In this document: piece after piece, positions 45,465-54,801 of the stretch
Position numbering within the stretch: the first letter of the stretch is position 1
Layout: the number at the start of each line of letters is the position of its first letter
Assembly: GCF_037892605.1 (NCBI RefSeq)
Contig: NZ_JBBKTU010000001.1
Coordinates: 1,550,001 to 1,614,000, forward strand
Reading direction: 5' to 3'
DNA length: 64,000 bases
Origin: Lacibacter sp. H407
GTDB taxonomy: Bacteria > Bacteroidota > Bacteroidia > Chitinophagales > Chitinophagaceae
The notes under the pieces: model-generated
Told to the model about the DNA's origin: nothing
Databases searched by the model: none
What the model saw: only the letters and a program-made list of their open reading frames with translations
Position numbers and translations under genes: made by a program

Positions 45465-47615
45465 ATGATTACCAACATGAAGAGATTAAACGTATTGCTG
45501 CTGTTATTGATCTGTGGTTCGCTTGTACGGGCTGAGAATGGATATGATCTGTGGTTACGTTATGTGCCCATCAAAAACACATCTCTGCTTGTTCAATACA
45601 AAAAACAAATTGCAACACCTGTTGTACTGGGTTCATCAGCAACTGCGGCGGCAGCACGAAAAGAATTGTCAACTGCTTTTACTGGATTAACAAGAAACCG
45701 ATACATAGTCAATAGTACGATCGCTTCATCAAGTGCATTCATAGCAGGCACTGTACAGTCATCTGCTGTTTTAGCTGCACTAGTTACAAAAGAAGAATTG
45801 AATCGCATTGGTGATGAAGGCTTCATCATAAAAGCAAAACCGGGCAAAACATTTATTACCGGCAATACAGATATAGCTGTGCTCTATGGTATTTTTCATT
45901 ATTTGCGATTATTACAAACTAATCAGCAGGTTAGTAATCTCAATATTGTTTCAGTACCCAAGCTGAAATTACGTATGCTCAACCATTGGGATAATCTTAA
46001 CCGCACAGTTGAGCGTGGCTATGCAGGATTTTCGATTTGGGATTGGCATCGGCTTCCTACGTTTATCGATCAACGTTATATTGATTATGCAAGAGCGAAT
46101 GCATCTATCGGCATTAATGCTGTTGCATTAACAAACGTCAATGCAAATTCCATTATCCTTACGCCTGCTTATCTTGAAAAAGTAAAAAAACTGGCGGATG
46201 TATTTCGTCCATACGGTATAAAAGTATTTTTAACTGCACGCTTCAGTTCACCAATTGAACTCGGCAGATTGAAAACGGCTGATCCCTTGGACGCAACTGT
46301 ACAACAATGGTGGACTGCAAAAGCGAATGAGATCTACTCACTCATTCCGGACTTTGGTGGGTTTTTGGTAAAAGCAAACAGCGAAGGACAACCCGGTCCG
46401 CAGGATTATAAACGTACCCATGCCGACGGTGCAAATATGTTGGCCGCTGCTGTAGCTCCGCATAAAGGAATTGTGATCTGGCGTGCATTTGTGTATGCAG
46501 CAGAAAATCCGGTTGATCGACACAAGCAGGCAAACGATGATTTTGTTCCGCTCGATGGAAAGTTTAATAGCAATGTAATGGTGCAGGTAAAGAATGGTGC
46601 CATTGATTTTATGCCACGTGAACCTTTTCATCCGTTGTTTGGTGCCATGCCGAAAACGCCGTTGATGATGGAATTCCAGGTAACACAGGAATATTTAGGG
46701 CAGGCAACCAATTGGGTTTTTCTTGCACCTTTATTTAAAGAGGTATTAGACAGCGACACCTATGCAAAAGGAAAAGGAAGCACGGTTGCGAAAGTGATCG
46801 ATGGCAGTTTAGATGATCATGCACTGAATGGGATGACGGGTGTTGCAAACATCGGTAACGATATTAATTGGACAGGGCATCCAATGGCGCAGGCCAATTG
46901 GTATGCATTGGGACGACTGGCATGGGACTACAATACTACCAGTGATGCCATTGCAGATGAATGGCTGCGGATGACGTTTTCCAATGATGCTGCGTTTGTA
47001 GCAACAACAAAAAATGTGATGTTACGCAGCAGAGAAATTATGGTTGATTATATGAACCCGATTGGATTGCATCATATCATGGCAACAGGTCATCATTACG
47101 GCCCCGGTCCGTGGGTAAGTAATCTCAATCGTCCTGAATGGAATCCTGTTTATTATCACAAAGCAGATAGTGTGGGGATTGGTTTTAATCGCACTGCTAC
47201 CGGCAGTAATGCAATTGGGCAATATCATCCTGAAGCAAGGAAACATTGGGAAGATATTTCAACAATCGATGAAAAGTATTTGCTTTGGTTTCATCATGCA
47301 TCATGGACACATAAAATGAAAAGCGGCCGCAGCTTATGGAACGAACTTGTTTACAGATATTATACAGGTGCAGATAGTGTAAAATGGATGAAACAGGAAT
47401 GGTTGAAACAACAATCAAAAATTGATGAGCAACGTTTCAGAGAAGTAAGCATGTTGCTCGATACGCAACTGGACGAAGCAAAGTGGTGGCGCAACGCATG
47501 TTTGCTCTACTTCCAGACCTTCTCCAAACAACCAATTCCTTCGAACTACGAACAGCCCGATAAAACATTAGACTATTATAAAAGTTTACGTTTCCCGTTT
47601 GCACCGGGCAACTAA
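45465..47615 (+). CDS. GH67 alpha-glucuronidase
   Basis: The protein has up to 716 residues. An upstream AGGA favours the ATG at 45465, but the ATG at 45477 also gives a good signal peptide (MKRLNVLLLLLICGSLVRA). It releases (4-O-methyl-)glucuronate from the terminal xylose of xylo-oligosaccharides. Family blocks are visible: an N-terminal swivelling domain, LRMLNHWDNLNRTVERGYAG, FGGFLVKANSEGQPGPQDY, and MEFQVTQEYLGQATNWVF. The signal peptide suggests periplasmic action. GH115, which takes glucuronate from internal positions, is two genes downstream. Confidence 0.94.
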   Translation: MITNMKRLNVLLLLLICGSLVRAENGYDLWLRYVPIKNTSLLVQYKKQIATPVVLGSSATAAAARKELSTAFTGLTRNRYIVNSTIASSSAFIAGTVQSSAVLAALVTKEELNRIGDEGFIIKAKPGKTFITGNTDIAVLYGIFHYLRLLQTNQQVSNLNIVSVPKLKLRMLNHWDNLNRTVERGYAGFSIWDWHRLPTFIDQRYIDYARANASIGINAVALTNVNANSIILTPAYLEKVKKLADVFRPYGIKVFLTARFSSPIELGRLKTADPLDATVQQWWTAKANEIYSLIPDFGGFLVKANSEGQPGPQDYKRTHADGANMLAAAVAPHKGIVIWRAFVYAAENPVDRHKQANDDFVPLDGKFNSNVMVQVKNGAIDFMPREPFHPLFGAMPKTPLMMEFQVTQEYLGQATNWVFLAPLFKEVLDSDTYAKGKGSTVAKVIDGSLDDHALNGMTGVANIGNDINWTGHPMAQANWYALGRLAWDYNTTSDAIADEWLRMTFSNDAAFVATTKNVMLRSREIMVDYMNPIGLHHIMATGHHYGPGPWVSNLNRPEWNPVYYHKADSVGIGFNRTATGSNAIGQYHPEARKHWEDISTIDEKYLLWFHHASWTHKMKSGRSLWNELVYRYYTGADSVKWMKQEWLKQQSKIDEQRFREVSMLLDTQLDEAKWWRNACLLYFQTFSKQPIPSNYEQPDKTLDYYKSLRFPFAPGN

Positions 47616-47616
47616 A

Positions 47617-47639
47617 CCCCTATCCCCTAAAGGGGGGAT
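47617..47639. repeat. CCCCTAAAGGGG-type repeat, first copy
   Basis: CCCCTATCCCCTAAAGGGG directly follows the GH67 stop and contains its own small hairpin (TATCCCC/GGGGATA). Its reverse complement recurs at 47726-47745 inside the next gene with one change in the core. Confidence 0.7.
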
Positions 47640-47709
47640 AAGAACTGAATTGTTCTAATAGTCTGACTAAATGAATTAATATTATTGTTTAACAAAACAA
47701 ATAAAATAA

Positions 47710-48480
47710 ATGAGTATTCAAAGCGCCCCTTTAGGGGATGGGGGTAAAAAAGTAGCGATTGTAACGGGAGGTGGATCAGGATTAGGATTAGCAATTGCGA
47801 AAGCATTTACAGCAAACAACGTCAAAACAATTATTGTTGGACGGGATGAAGAAAAATTAAAAGCCGCAAAAGCTGAATTGGGCGAAAATGGTTTTTATAA
47901 GACCTGCGACCTGAGTGACCTTTCATCTATTCCTGCTTTGATCGAAAATATTCTTGCTGAGTTTGGACAAATTGATATTCTGGTAAATAATGCAGGCATC
48001 AATCAAAAGAAAGTATTTGAAGAAGTAACCGATGAAGAATTTCAACGCATTCTTACAACAAACGTGACAGCTGTATTCAGCATCAGTCGTGAAGTGGTGA
48101 AAGATATGTTGAAACGAAAAAGTGGTTGCATCATCAACATCAGTTCAATGGCAGCACAATATGGATTGCCAAAAGTAATTGCATACAGTGCAAGCAAAAC
48201 AGCGATCGATGGAATGACAAGAGCAATGGCGGTTGAGCTTTCACCAAATGGTATTCGTGTAAACGCAATTGCACCCGGGTTTATTTATAGTGCAATGACA
48301 GAAAAAGCATTGAACAGCGATCCCGAACGGAAAGCAAAAGTATTTAACCGCACACCAATGGGCCACATGGGACAACCCGAAGATATTGGTGGAGCAGCTT
48401 TATACTTAGCCAGTGATGCAGCAAAATATGTAACAGGTGTTGTGTTGCCGGTTGATGGTGGCAACAGCATTGGTTTCTAA
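47710..48480 (+). CDS. SDR-family oxidoreductase, candidate fructuronate reductase
   Basis: The protein has 256 residues. It is a classical SDR: cofactor motif GGGSGLG (20-26), NNAG near 93-96, catalytic Y159 and K163 (YSASK), and C-terminal VLPVDGGNSIGF. It resembles gluconate 5-dehydrogenase/KduD-type enzymes. Because it lies between GH67 and GH115, and no second UxaB/UxuB-family gene is in the window, reduction of fructuronate to mannonate (the role of the SDR-type UxuB of Bacillus) is a plausible job. Codons 6-12 (APLGDGG) coincide with a dispersed repeat, so the N-terminus is unusual. No better start codon is available. Confidence 0.8.
   Translation: MSIQSAPLGDGGKKVAIVTGGGSGLGLAIAKAFTANNVKTIIVGRDEEKLKAAKAELGENGFYKTCDLSDLSSIPALIENILAEFGQIDILVNNAGINQKKVFEEVTDEEFQRILTTNVTAVFSISREVVKDMLKRKSGCIINISSMAAQYGLPKVIAYSASKTAIDGMTRAMAVELSPNGIRVNAIAPGFIYSAMTEKALNSDPERKAKVFNRTPMGHMGQPEDIGGAALYLASDAAKYVTGVVLPVDGGNSIGF
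47726..47745. repeat. CCCCTTTAGGGG-type repeat inside the SDR coding sequence
   Basis: CCCCTTTAGGGGATGGGGGT matches the reverse complement of the copy at 47617 except for about one or two bases. It encodes residues 6-12 of the SDR. The inverted pair is about 90 nt apart and could fold across the intergenic gap. Confidence 0.65.
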
Positions 48481-48500
48481 AGTGATGAACGATTGATCTC

Positions 48501-48536
48501 AACCTGTTCTGTATTGCATGCAGTGCAGAACAGGTT
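48501..48536 (+). terminator. Hairpin between SDR and GH115 genes
   Basis: AACCTGTTCTG (48501-48511) and CAGAACAGGTT (48526-48536) form an 11-bp perfect stem around TGCATGCA. Only a short T run follows, so it may be an attenuator or an mRNA-stabilising stem 17 nt before GH115. Confidence 0.65.
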
Positions 48537-48553
48537 TAATATAGAAAACAGGT

Positions 48554-51112
48554 ATGAAAAAAACGATCTTGCTTGTCGTACTTTCTTGTGTTTGCATGTC
48601 ATATAGCAATGCACAACTGCTTGCAGAAACTGCAAGCCCTTCGTCCTATGCGTTATCCAACGCTACAATTCTCGTTGATAAGGATGATCATGCTGTTGTA
48701 AACAAGTCGGCACTTTTTTTTGCAAGTGATATGCAATCGGTTACATTGAAACAATTGCCGATCAGCAATACCGTTTCAAATGCAACAGGTACAGCCATCA
48801 TTATTGGTTCTGCTGACAAATCATCTTTCATCAAACAACTCATCCAACAAAAGAAAATCTCAGTTGCAGATATCAAAGGCAAGTGGGAAGCGTATAAGAT
48901 ACTTACTGTAAAAAATCCGGTAAAAGGAATTGATCAGGCGCTTGTAATTGTCGGCAGCGACAGAAGAGCAACAGCATTCGCTGTTTTTGAATTGAGTAAA
49001 CAAATTGGTGTATCGCCCTGGTATTGGTGGGCCGATGTACCTGTTCAAACAAAAAAAGAAATCTATATCAATGCAAGTGCAACGATCAGCGATGCTCCAA
49101 AAGTGAAATACCGTGGCATCTTTATTAACGATGAAGCACCTGCACTCAGCAATTGGAGCAAAGAAAAATTCGGCGGCTTCAATTCAAAATTTTATGCAAA
49201 GGTGTTTGAGTTGATGCTTCGTTTAAAATCCAACTACATCTGGCCTGCTATGTGGGGCAATGCATTTTACGATGATGATTCACTCAATATAAAAGTTGCA
49301 GATGAATATGGCATTGTGATCGGTACATCACATCACGAGCCATTGATGCGTGCACATGCTGAATGGGCCAGATATGGCAAAAAACAAAAATGGAATTACG
49401 ACAGTACAGAAGCCGGACTGAAAGAATTCTGGCGAGGTGGTATGCAGCGTGCATGGAACGAAAAAATTGTAAGCGTTGGTATGCGTGGTGATGGTGATGA
49501 ACCAATGAGCAGGGAAACAGCTACCTCGCTTCTTGAGCGAATTGTAAAAGACCAACGAAAAATTATTGCAGATGTAACCGGCAAGCCGGCTGAAAAAACA
49601 CCTCAACTCTGGGCTTTGTACAAAGAAGTGCAGGATTACTATGATAAAGGCATGCGAGTGCCCGATGATGTAACGCTTTTGTTGTGCGATGATAACTGGG
49701 GTAATCTACGCAAGTTGCCCAAAGTTGGAGAGAAGCCACGCAAAGGTGGTTACGGTATTTATTATCACTTCGATTATGTAGGTGGTCCACGTAATTACAA
49801 ATGGCTTAATACAAATCCGCTGCCACGTATTTGGGAGCAGATGCATTTGGCATACGAGCATAATGTAAAAGATATCTGGATAGTAAATGTGGGTGATATC
49901 AAACCAATGGAACTTCCCATTTCGTTCTTTTTAGATTATGCATGGGATCCAACAAAGATTGACGCTGCAGAAATTCAAGCGTACACAGTAAAATGGGCTG
50001 CACAACAATTCGGAACAAAACATGCAACTGCTATTGCCGAACTGCTTGCGAAATATGCGAAGTACAATGGCAGAAGAAAACCTGAACTGCTGGACGACAG
50101 AACATACAGTTTATTTTATGGCGAATGGGAAAATGTAGTAAATGATTACAATGACTTACTTACCAAAGCAGAAGAGATCAACAGTGAATTAGCAGCCGAA
50201 CAAAAAGACGCCTTCTTTCAACTGGTGCTGCATCCAATTAAAGCTTGTGCAAATCTCAACGACATGTATTACAACGTTGCGATGAATAAAGAGGCGTTTA
50301 AAGAAAAGTATGAATCAACTGTTGAATATGCTGATAGGGTAAAAGAGCTATACAACAAAGATTCGCTCATTACCATTGAATACCACAAACTCAATAACGG
50401 GAAGTGGAATCACATGATGAGTCAAACACATATTGGTTATACCTATTGGCAGCAACCTCCGTTTAACAGAATGCCGAAAGTGAATTATCTGCCGGAAGGC
50501 ACTGTATTTAAAGATGAGATCATACAGATAGGCGCTGTACCCGCAGCAAAACCACCGGCTGATGCAAAGCCAAATAGTTTTATCGAACGATTTGCTGTTG
50601 TATCAATTGAAGCAGCGCATTTCACCAAAGCAAACAACAGCAAAACAATTTCATGGAAGCTGTTGCCCGATCATGGCAGAACAGGTGATGCAGTTACAAC
50701 AGTTCCTGTAACAGCACCCGAACAGCAACCTTCCGCATCAACTCCGTTTCTGGAATATGAAATGTATACCTACAGTAAAGACAGTTTCACGATCCACGCA
50801 TACTTCTCTCCTTCATTGAATTTTCATAATACAGAAAATGGTTTGCAGTATGCCATTTCTGTTGATGATGAAGCGCCACAAATCATCAGCCTGAATAAAG
50901 AAGATAAAAACAGCATCAGCGGTATCTGGAATAAATGGGTGGGCGAAAATATTATCATTAAAACAAGTAAACATAAGATCAACAAACCCGGTAAGCATGT
51001 GATCAAATACTGGATGGTGAACAGTGGCGTGGTATTGCAAAAATTGGTGGCTGATTTTGGTGACATGAAACCAAGTTATCTGGGTCCACCTGAAACAAGA
51101 ATCAACAAATAA
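48554..51112 (+). CDS. GH115 xylan alpha-1,2-glucuronidase
   Basis: The protein has 852 residues with a signal peptide (MKKTILLVVLSCVCMSYSNAQ). GH115 cleaves methylglucuronate from both internal and terminal xylosyl residues of polymeric xylan. Signature blocks: YRGIFINDEAPALSNW, MLRLKSNYIWPAMWGNAFY, GMRGDGDEP, LLCDDNWGNLRKLP, and IWIVNVGDIKPMELP. The C-terminal ~170 residues (from about 680) form the extra beta domain usual in the family. It works with GH30, GH10 and GH67. Confidence 0.95.
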   Translation: MKKTILLVVLSCVCMSYSNAQLLAETASPSSYALSNATILVDKDDHAVVNKSALFFASDMQSVTLKQLPISNTVSNATGTAIIIGSADKSSFIKQLIQQKKISVADIKGKWEAYKILTVKNPVKGIDQALVIVGSDRRATAFAVFELSKQIGVSPWYWWADVPVQTKKEIYINASATISDAPKVKYRGIFINDEAPALSNWSKEKFGGFNSKFYAKVFELMLRLKSNYIWPAMWGNAFYDDDSLNIKVADEYGIVIGTSHHEPLMRAHAEWARYGKKQKWNYDSTEAGLKEFWRGGMQRAWNEKIVSVGMRGDGDEPMSRETATSLLERIVKDQRKIIADVTGKPAEKTPQLWALYKEVQDYYDKGMRVPDDVTLLLCDDNWGNLRKLPKVGEKPRKGGYGIYYHFDYVGGPRNYKWLNTNPLPRIWEQMHLAYEHNVKDIWIVNVGDIKPMELPISFFLDYAWDPTKIDAAEIQAYTVKWAAQQFGTKHATAIAELLAKYAKYNGRRKPELLDDRTYSLFYGEWENVVNDYNDLLTKAEEINSELAAEQKDAFFQLVLHPIKACANLNDMYYNVAMNKEAFKEKYESTVEYADRVKELYNKDSLITIEYHKLNNGKWNHMMSQTHIGYTYWQQPPFNRMPKVNYLPEGTVFKDEIIQIGAVPAAKPPADAKPNSFIERFAVVSIEAAHFTKANNSKTISWKLLPDHGRTGDAVTTVPVTAPEQQPSASTPFLEYEMYTYSKDSFTIHAYFSPSLNFHNTENGLQYAISVDDEAPQIISLNKEDKNSISGIWNKWVGENIIIKTSKHKINKPGKHVIKYWMVNSGVVLQKLVADFGDMKPSYLGPPETRINK

Positions 51113-51142
51113 TATTTATACATCTTGCCTAAATCAAAAAAC

Positions 51143-52255
51143 ATGAAAAAGTTCATTTCGAAATTCGCTGTTGCTGCAGCAATACTGGCTTGCTTTGCAT
51201 ACTGTACAAGCACAAGCAGAATGGGTGCTGCCGGCAATTCGCTGAAGGATGCCTATAAAAATGATTTCCTTATCGGCACTGCATTAAATACGCAACAGAT
51301 CGAAGAACGAGACAGTAAAGCTAATGCATTGATCGTACAGCAGTTCAATGCTATTACCCCGGAAAATATTATGAAGGCAGAGATTATTCATCCTGAATGG
51401 GACAGATATAATTTTGACCTGGCCGATAAAATTATTGCGTATGGCGCAAAGAATAACATGAAAGTGAATGGCCATACACTCATCTGGCATAGTCAACTGC
51501 CGCAATTTGCAAGAAGAATTAAAGATGTTGATTCATTCAAAACATTTTTCACCAATCACATCAACACGGTTGCCAGCCGTTACAGCGGTAAGATCTTTTC
51601 ATGGGATGTAGTGAACGAAGCATTGAACGAAGATGGCACTATGCGCAAATCAATCTTTCTTGACAGAATGGGAGATGGTTTTGTAACAGAAGCTTTCCGT
51701 CTTGCAGAAAAAGCATCCCCCGGTACTGAACTCTATTACAACGATTATAATAATGAACAACCAAAAAAACGTGAAGGTTGTCTTGCACTCGTGAAGAAAG
51801 TACAGGCTGCCGGTGTGCGTATTGATGGCGTAGGCATACAAGGCCACTGGCATTTAGGTCGTGTACCGTTCAAGGATATTGAAGAAAGTATTCTTGCTTA
51901 TCATGCATTGGGTTTGAAGGTAATGATCACTGAGCTTGATATCGAAATGCTGCCCCGCAATTTTCAAGGTGCAGACGTTAATCAACGCCAGGCTTCCAAT
52001 CCTGAATTGAATCCTTATGCAAATGGAATTCCCGACAGCTTACTGCAAAAACAGGCAAACGATTATGCCAACCTGTTCAAATTGTTTTTGAAACACAAGG
52101 ATAAAATTACACGTGTTACTTTTTGGGGTGTTGATGATGGACAAAGCTGGCTTAACGGATGGCCGGTGCGTGGCAGAACGAATTATCCTTTGCTGTTCGA
52201 TCGTGCATTTCAACCCAAACCTGCATATCATGCAGTAATGGCTTTAAAAAAATAA
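51143..52255 (+). CDS. GH10 endo-1,4-beta-xylanase
   Basis: The ATG at 51143 is chosen over an in-frame TTG at 51125. The protein has 370 residues with an N-terminal signal that may carry a lipobox (AILAC), so it may be anchored. It is a TIM barrel with acid/base E159 (WDVVNEALNEDG) and nucleophile E264 (MITELDIEML). HTLIWHSQLP and GIQGHWHL are standard subsite blocks. It cuts the xylan backbone and supplies oligosaccharides to SusCD or the GPH transporter. It lies 30 nt after GH115 and 28 nt before the transporter. Confidence 0.95.
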   Translation: MKKFISKFAVAAAILACFAYCTSTSRMGAAGNSLKDAYKNDFLIGTALNTQQIEERDSKANALIVQQFNAITPENIMKAEIIHPEWDRYNFDLADKIIAYGAKNNMKVNGHTLIWHSQLPQFARRIKDVDSFKTFFTNHINTVASRYSGKIFSWDVVNEALNEDGTMRKSIFLDRMGDGFVTEAFRLAEKASPGTELYYNDYNNEQPKKREGCLALVKKVQAAGVRIDGVGIQGHWHLGRVPFKDIEESILAYHALGLKVMITELDIEMLPRNFQGADVNQRQASNPELNPYANGIPDSLLQKQANDYANLFKLFLKHKDKITRVTFWGVDDGQSWLNGWPVRGRTNYPLLFDRAFQPKPAYHAVMALKK

Positions 52256-52283
52256 TTCATTGGCCGGTCAATAAACAATACAC

Positions 52284-53720
52284 ATGGAATCATCATCACA
52301 AAAATTATCAGTAAAAGAAAAAGTTGGGTATAGCTTGGGCGATCTTGCAGCTAACCTTGTATTTCAAACTCTCGTAACTTACCTGGCTTACTTCTATACA
52401 GATATTTACGGACTCGATACCAATCATGCATCGGCACTGATGTTGGTGGTAGGCTTGATTGCTGCGTTTGCATTTAATCCTATCATTGGTGCCATTGCAG
52501 ACAGAACGGTTTCCAAGTGGGGAAAATTTCGTCCATGGATCTTGTTTACAGCTGTCCCTTTGGGTGTAATTGCACTACTTGCTTTCAGCACACCTGATTT
52601 TTCGTATAAGGGGAAAGTGATTTATGCAGTAGTTACTTACACGCTCTTGTTGTTATTGTATGCAGCCAACAATCTTCCTTACTCTGCATTGAGTGGTGTG
52701 ATTACCGGCGATATGAAAGAACGCAACAGTTTATCGGCTTATCGATTTGTAGCGGTGATGTTTGCACAGTTTTTTGTACAGGTATTTATGCTGCCAATCA
52801 TAGTAGCAGCTGGCGGAGGCGATAAAGCCGTTGGTATTGAAAAAGTAATGACGTGGCTAGCCATCATCGGAACCGTGATGTTACTTATTACTTTCTTCAC
52901 AACCAAAGAGCGCATTGTACCAAAGCCGGAACAGAAATCAAGTTTAAAAGAAGATCTGGCAGATATCTTTAAAAACAAGCCTTGGATAATTATGTTGGTG
53001 TTGACCATCCTTGTGTTTATTACGCTGGCGATGAAAGGTGGTTCCTATGTTTACTATTTTGAAAATTACGTCGACAAAAGTCGTTTAACGGAATTTATCA
53101 CACCCATCTTAAATGGTTTTTCGAATATTGGTATCAACTTTTTTGGTGAAGATCCTGTGTCAGCAGGTTTTGGTTTGTTTAATGCAGGCGGAATTATTTT
53201 CATGATTGTGGGCATTGGTTTTTCCAAACGTCTTGCAGATAAATATGGTAAACGGGATGTATTTGGAGTAGCCTTGGTTATTTCAACCCTGTTTATCTTT
53301 TTATTTTATTTCTTCTCATCAACCTCGGTTGAGCTGATGTTTGGTTCACAAATTTTGCATGGCTTTTTCTATGGCATCACGATTCCACTTCTATGGGCCA
53401 TGATCGCTGATGTGGCCGATTACAGCGAATGGAAAAACAACCGTCGGGCAACCGCCATCATTTTCTCAGCCATGATGGTTGGGTTGAAAACAGGATTAAG
53501 TGTCGGCAATGCACTACTGACATGGATATTGGGACTGTTTGATTATACTGCCAACAGTGAAACGGCACAGACAGCAACGGCCATAGAAGGAACCAAACTG
53601 TTAGTGAGTGTATTCCCATCGATTCCTTTTTTACTTGGAGCAGGCTTGTTATTCTTTTATGAGATCAACAAGAAGATGGAGACTCAGATTGAAAACGATT
53701 TAAAAGCACGCCGGGCTTAA
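52284..53720 (+). CDS. GPH-family sugar:cation symporter (xyloside/uronoside type)
   Basis: The protein has 478 residues with about 12 membrane segments in the inner membrane. The family motif is clear: NPIIGAIADRTVSKWGKFRPW, followed by NNLPYSALSGVITGDMKERNSL and WAMIADVADYSEWKNNRRAT. Relatives (MelB, XynB-type, YicJ) import xylosides, galactosides or glucuronides. It sits between a GH10 xylanase and an apparently cytoplasmic GH43, which supports uptake of xylo-oligosaccharides. Confidence 0.9.
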   Translation: MESSSQKLSVKEKVGYSLGDLAANLVFQTLVTYLAYFYTDIYGLDTNHASALMLVVGLIAAFAFNPIIGAIADRTVSKWGKFRPWILFTAVPLGVIALLAFSTPDFSYKGKVIYAVVTYTLLLLLYAANNLPYSALSGVITGDMKERNSLSAYRFVAVMFAQFFVQVFMLPIIVAAGGGDKAVGIEKVMTWLAIIGTVMLLITFFTTKERIVPKPEQKSSLKEDLADIFKNKPWIIMLVLTILVFITLAMKGGSYVYYFENYVDKSRLTEFITPILNGFSNIGINFFGEDPVSAGFGLFNAGGIIFMIVGIGFSKRLADKYGKRDVFGVALVISTLFIFLFYFFSSTSVELMFGSQILHGFFYGITIPLLWAMIADVADYSEWKNNRRATAIIFSAMMVGLKTGLSVGNALLTWILGLFDYTANSETAQTATAIEGTKLLVSVFPSIPFLLGAGLLFFYEINKKMETQIENDLKARRA

Positions 53721-53750
53721 AACTTATAACCTGAAACTTAAAACTATTCT

Positions 53751-54788
53751 ATGCCAGAAGATAGCATTGATCATATCGACTTCGACGAATTAAACAAACG
53801 GGCCATTTCGCAACCGTTGGTGAAACATATTTACACCGCTGATCCGTCGGCACATGTATTTAATGGAAAAATTTATATCTATCCTTCGCATGATGTCGAT
53901 GCCGGTGATGCGTTTGATGATCTCGGAAGCCATTTCGCCATGGAAGACTATCATATTCTTTCTATGGATTCACCAACAAGTGAAGCTGTTGATAACGGTC
54001 TTGCATTGCATGTAAACGATGTGCCGTGGGCCGCAAAGCAAATGTGGGCACCCGATGCTGCAGAAAAAGATGGCAAGTATTACTTATTCTTCCCGGCAAA
54101 AGATCACAAAGGTATTTTCAAAATTGGTGTGGCCGTAAGTGATTCACCTGTTGGGCCGTTTACGCCACAACCGGAAGCAATCAAGAACAGTTTCTCCATT
54201 GATCCTGCTGTGTTCAAAGATGATGATGGAAGTTATTATATGTACTTCGGTGGTATCTGGGGCGGACAATTACAACGTTGGCGCACTGGGAAATTTAATG
54301 CTGATCAACCTGAAAGTCCGGTTGCATTTTTACCGGAAGAAAACGAACCGGCATTATGTCCAAAGATAGCAAAGCTTACAAATGATCTGTTAGAATTTGC
54401 TGAAGATGTAAAAGATATTTTGATAACTGATGAAAACGGTCAACCGCTTTTGCAAGGTGATACCGACCGACGTTTTTTTGAAGCAAGCTGGATACACAAA
54501 TACAACGGCAAATATTATTTCTCCTATTCAACCGGCGATACACATTATCTCTGTTATGCCATTGGCGATAATCCTTATGGCCCATTTAAATATGCCGGCA
54601 GAATTTTAGAACCTGTTGTTGGATGGACATCACATCATTCGATCTGTGCAATCGAAAACAAATGGTATTTGTTTTATCACGACAGCAGTTTAAGTAAAGG
54701 TGTTACGCATTTACGCAGTGTGAAAGTAACCGAGCTTATTCATGATGAAAATGGTTTCATCAAAACAATTAAGCCTTACAACGATTAA
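53751..54788 (+). CDS. GH43 enzyme without signal peptide (intracellular xylosidase/arabinofuranosidase)
   Basis: The protein has 345 residues. The N-terminus (MPEDSIDHIDFDELNKRA) is acidic and has no export signal, so it likely acts on imported oligosaccharides. It is a five-bladed propeller with catalytic Asp in YTADPSAHV, the middle Asp in SIDPAVFKDDDGSYYMYFGG, and the general acid Glu in FFEASWIHKYNGKYYFSYSTG. It lacks the C-terminal sandwich of the next gene. It follows the symporter by 30 nt. Xylosidase versus arabinofuranosidase action is open. Confidence 0.9.
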   Translation: MPEDSIDHIDFDELNKRAISQPLVKHIYTADPSAHVFNGKIYIYPSHDVDAGDAFDDLGSHFAMEDYHILSMDSPTSEAVDNGLALHVNDVPWAAKQMWAPDAAEKDGKYYLFFPAKDHKGIFKIGVAVSDSPVGPFTPQPEAIKNSFSIDPAVFKDDDGSYYMYFGGIWGGQLQRWRTGKFNADQPESPVAFLPEENEPALCPKIAKLTNDLLEFAEDVKDILITDENGQPLLQGDTDRRFFEASWIHKYNGKYYFSYSTGDTHYLCYAIGDNPYGPFKYAGRILEPVVGWTSHHSICAIENKWYLFYHDSSLSKGVTHLRSVKVTELIHDENGFIKTIKPYND

Positions 54789-54801
54789 ATAATAAAATCA
54801 G

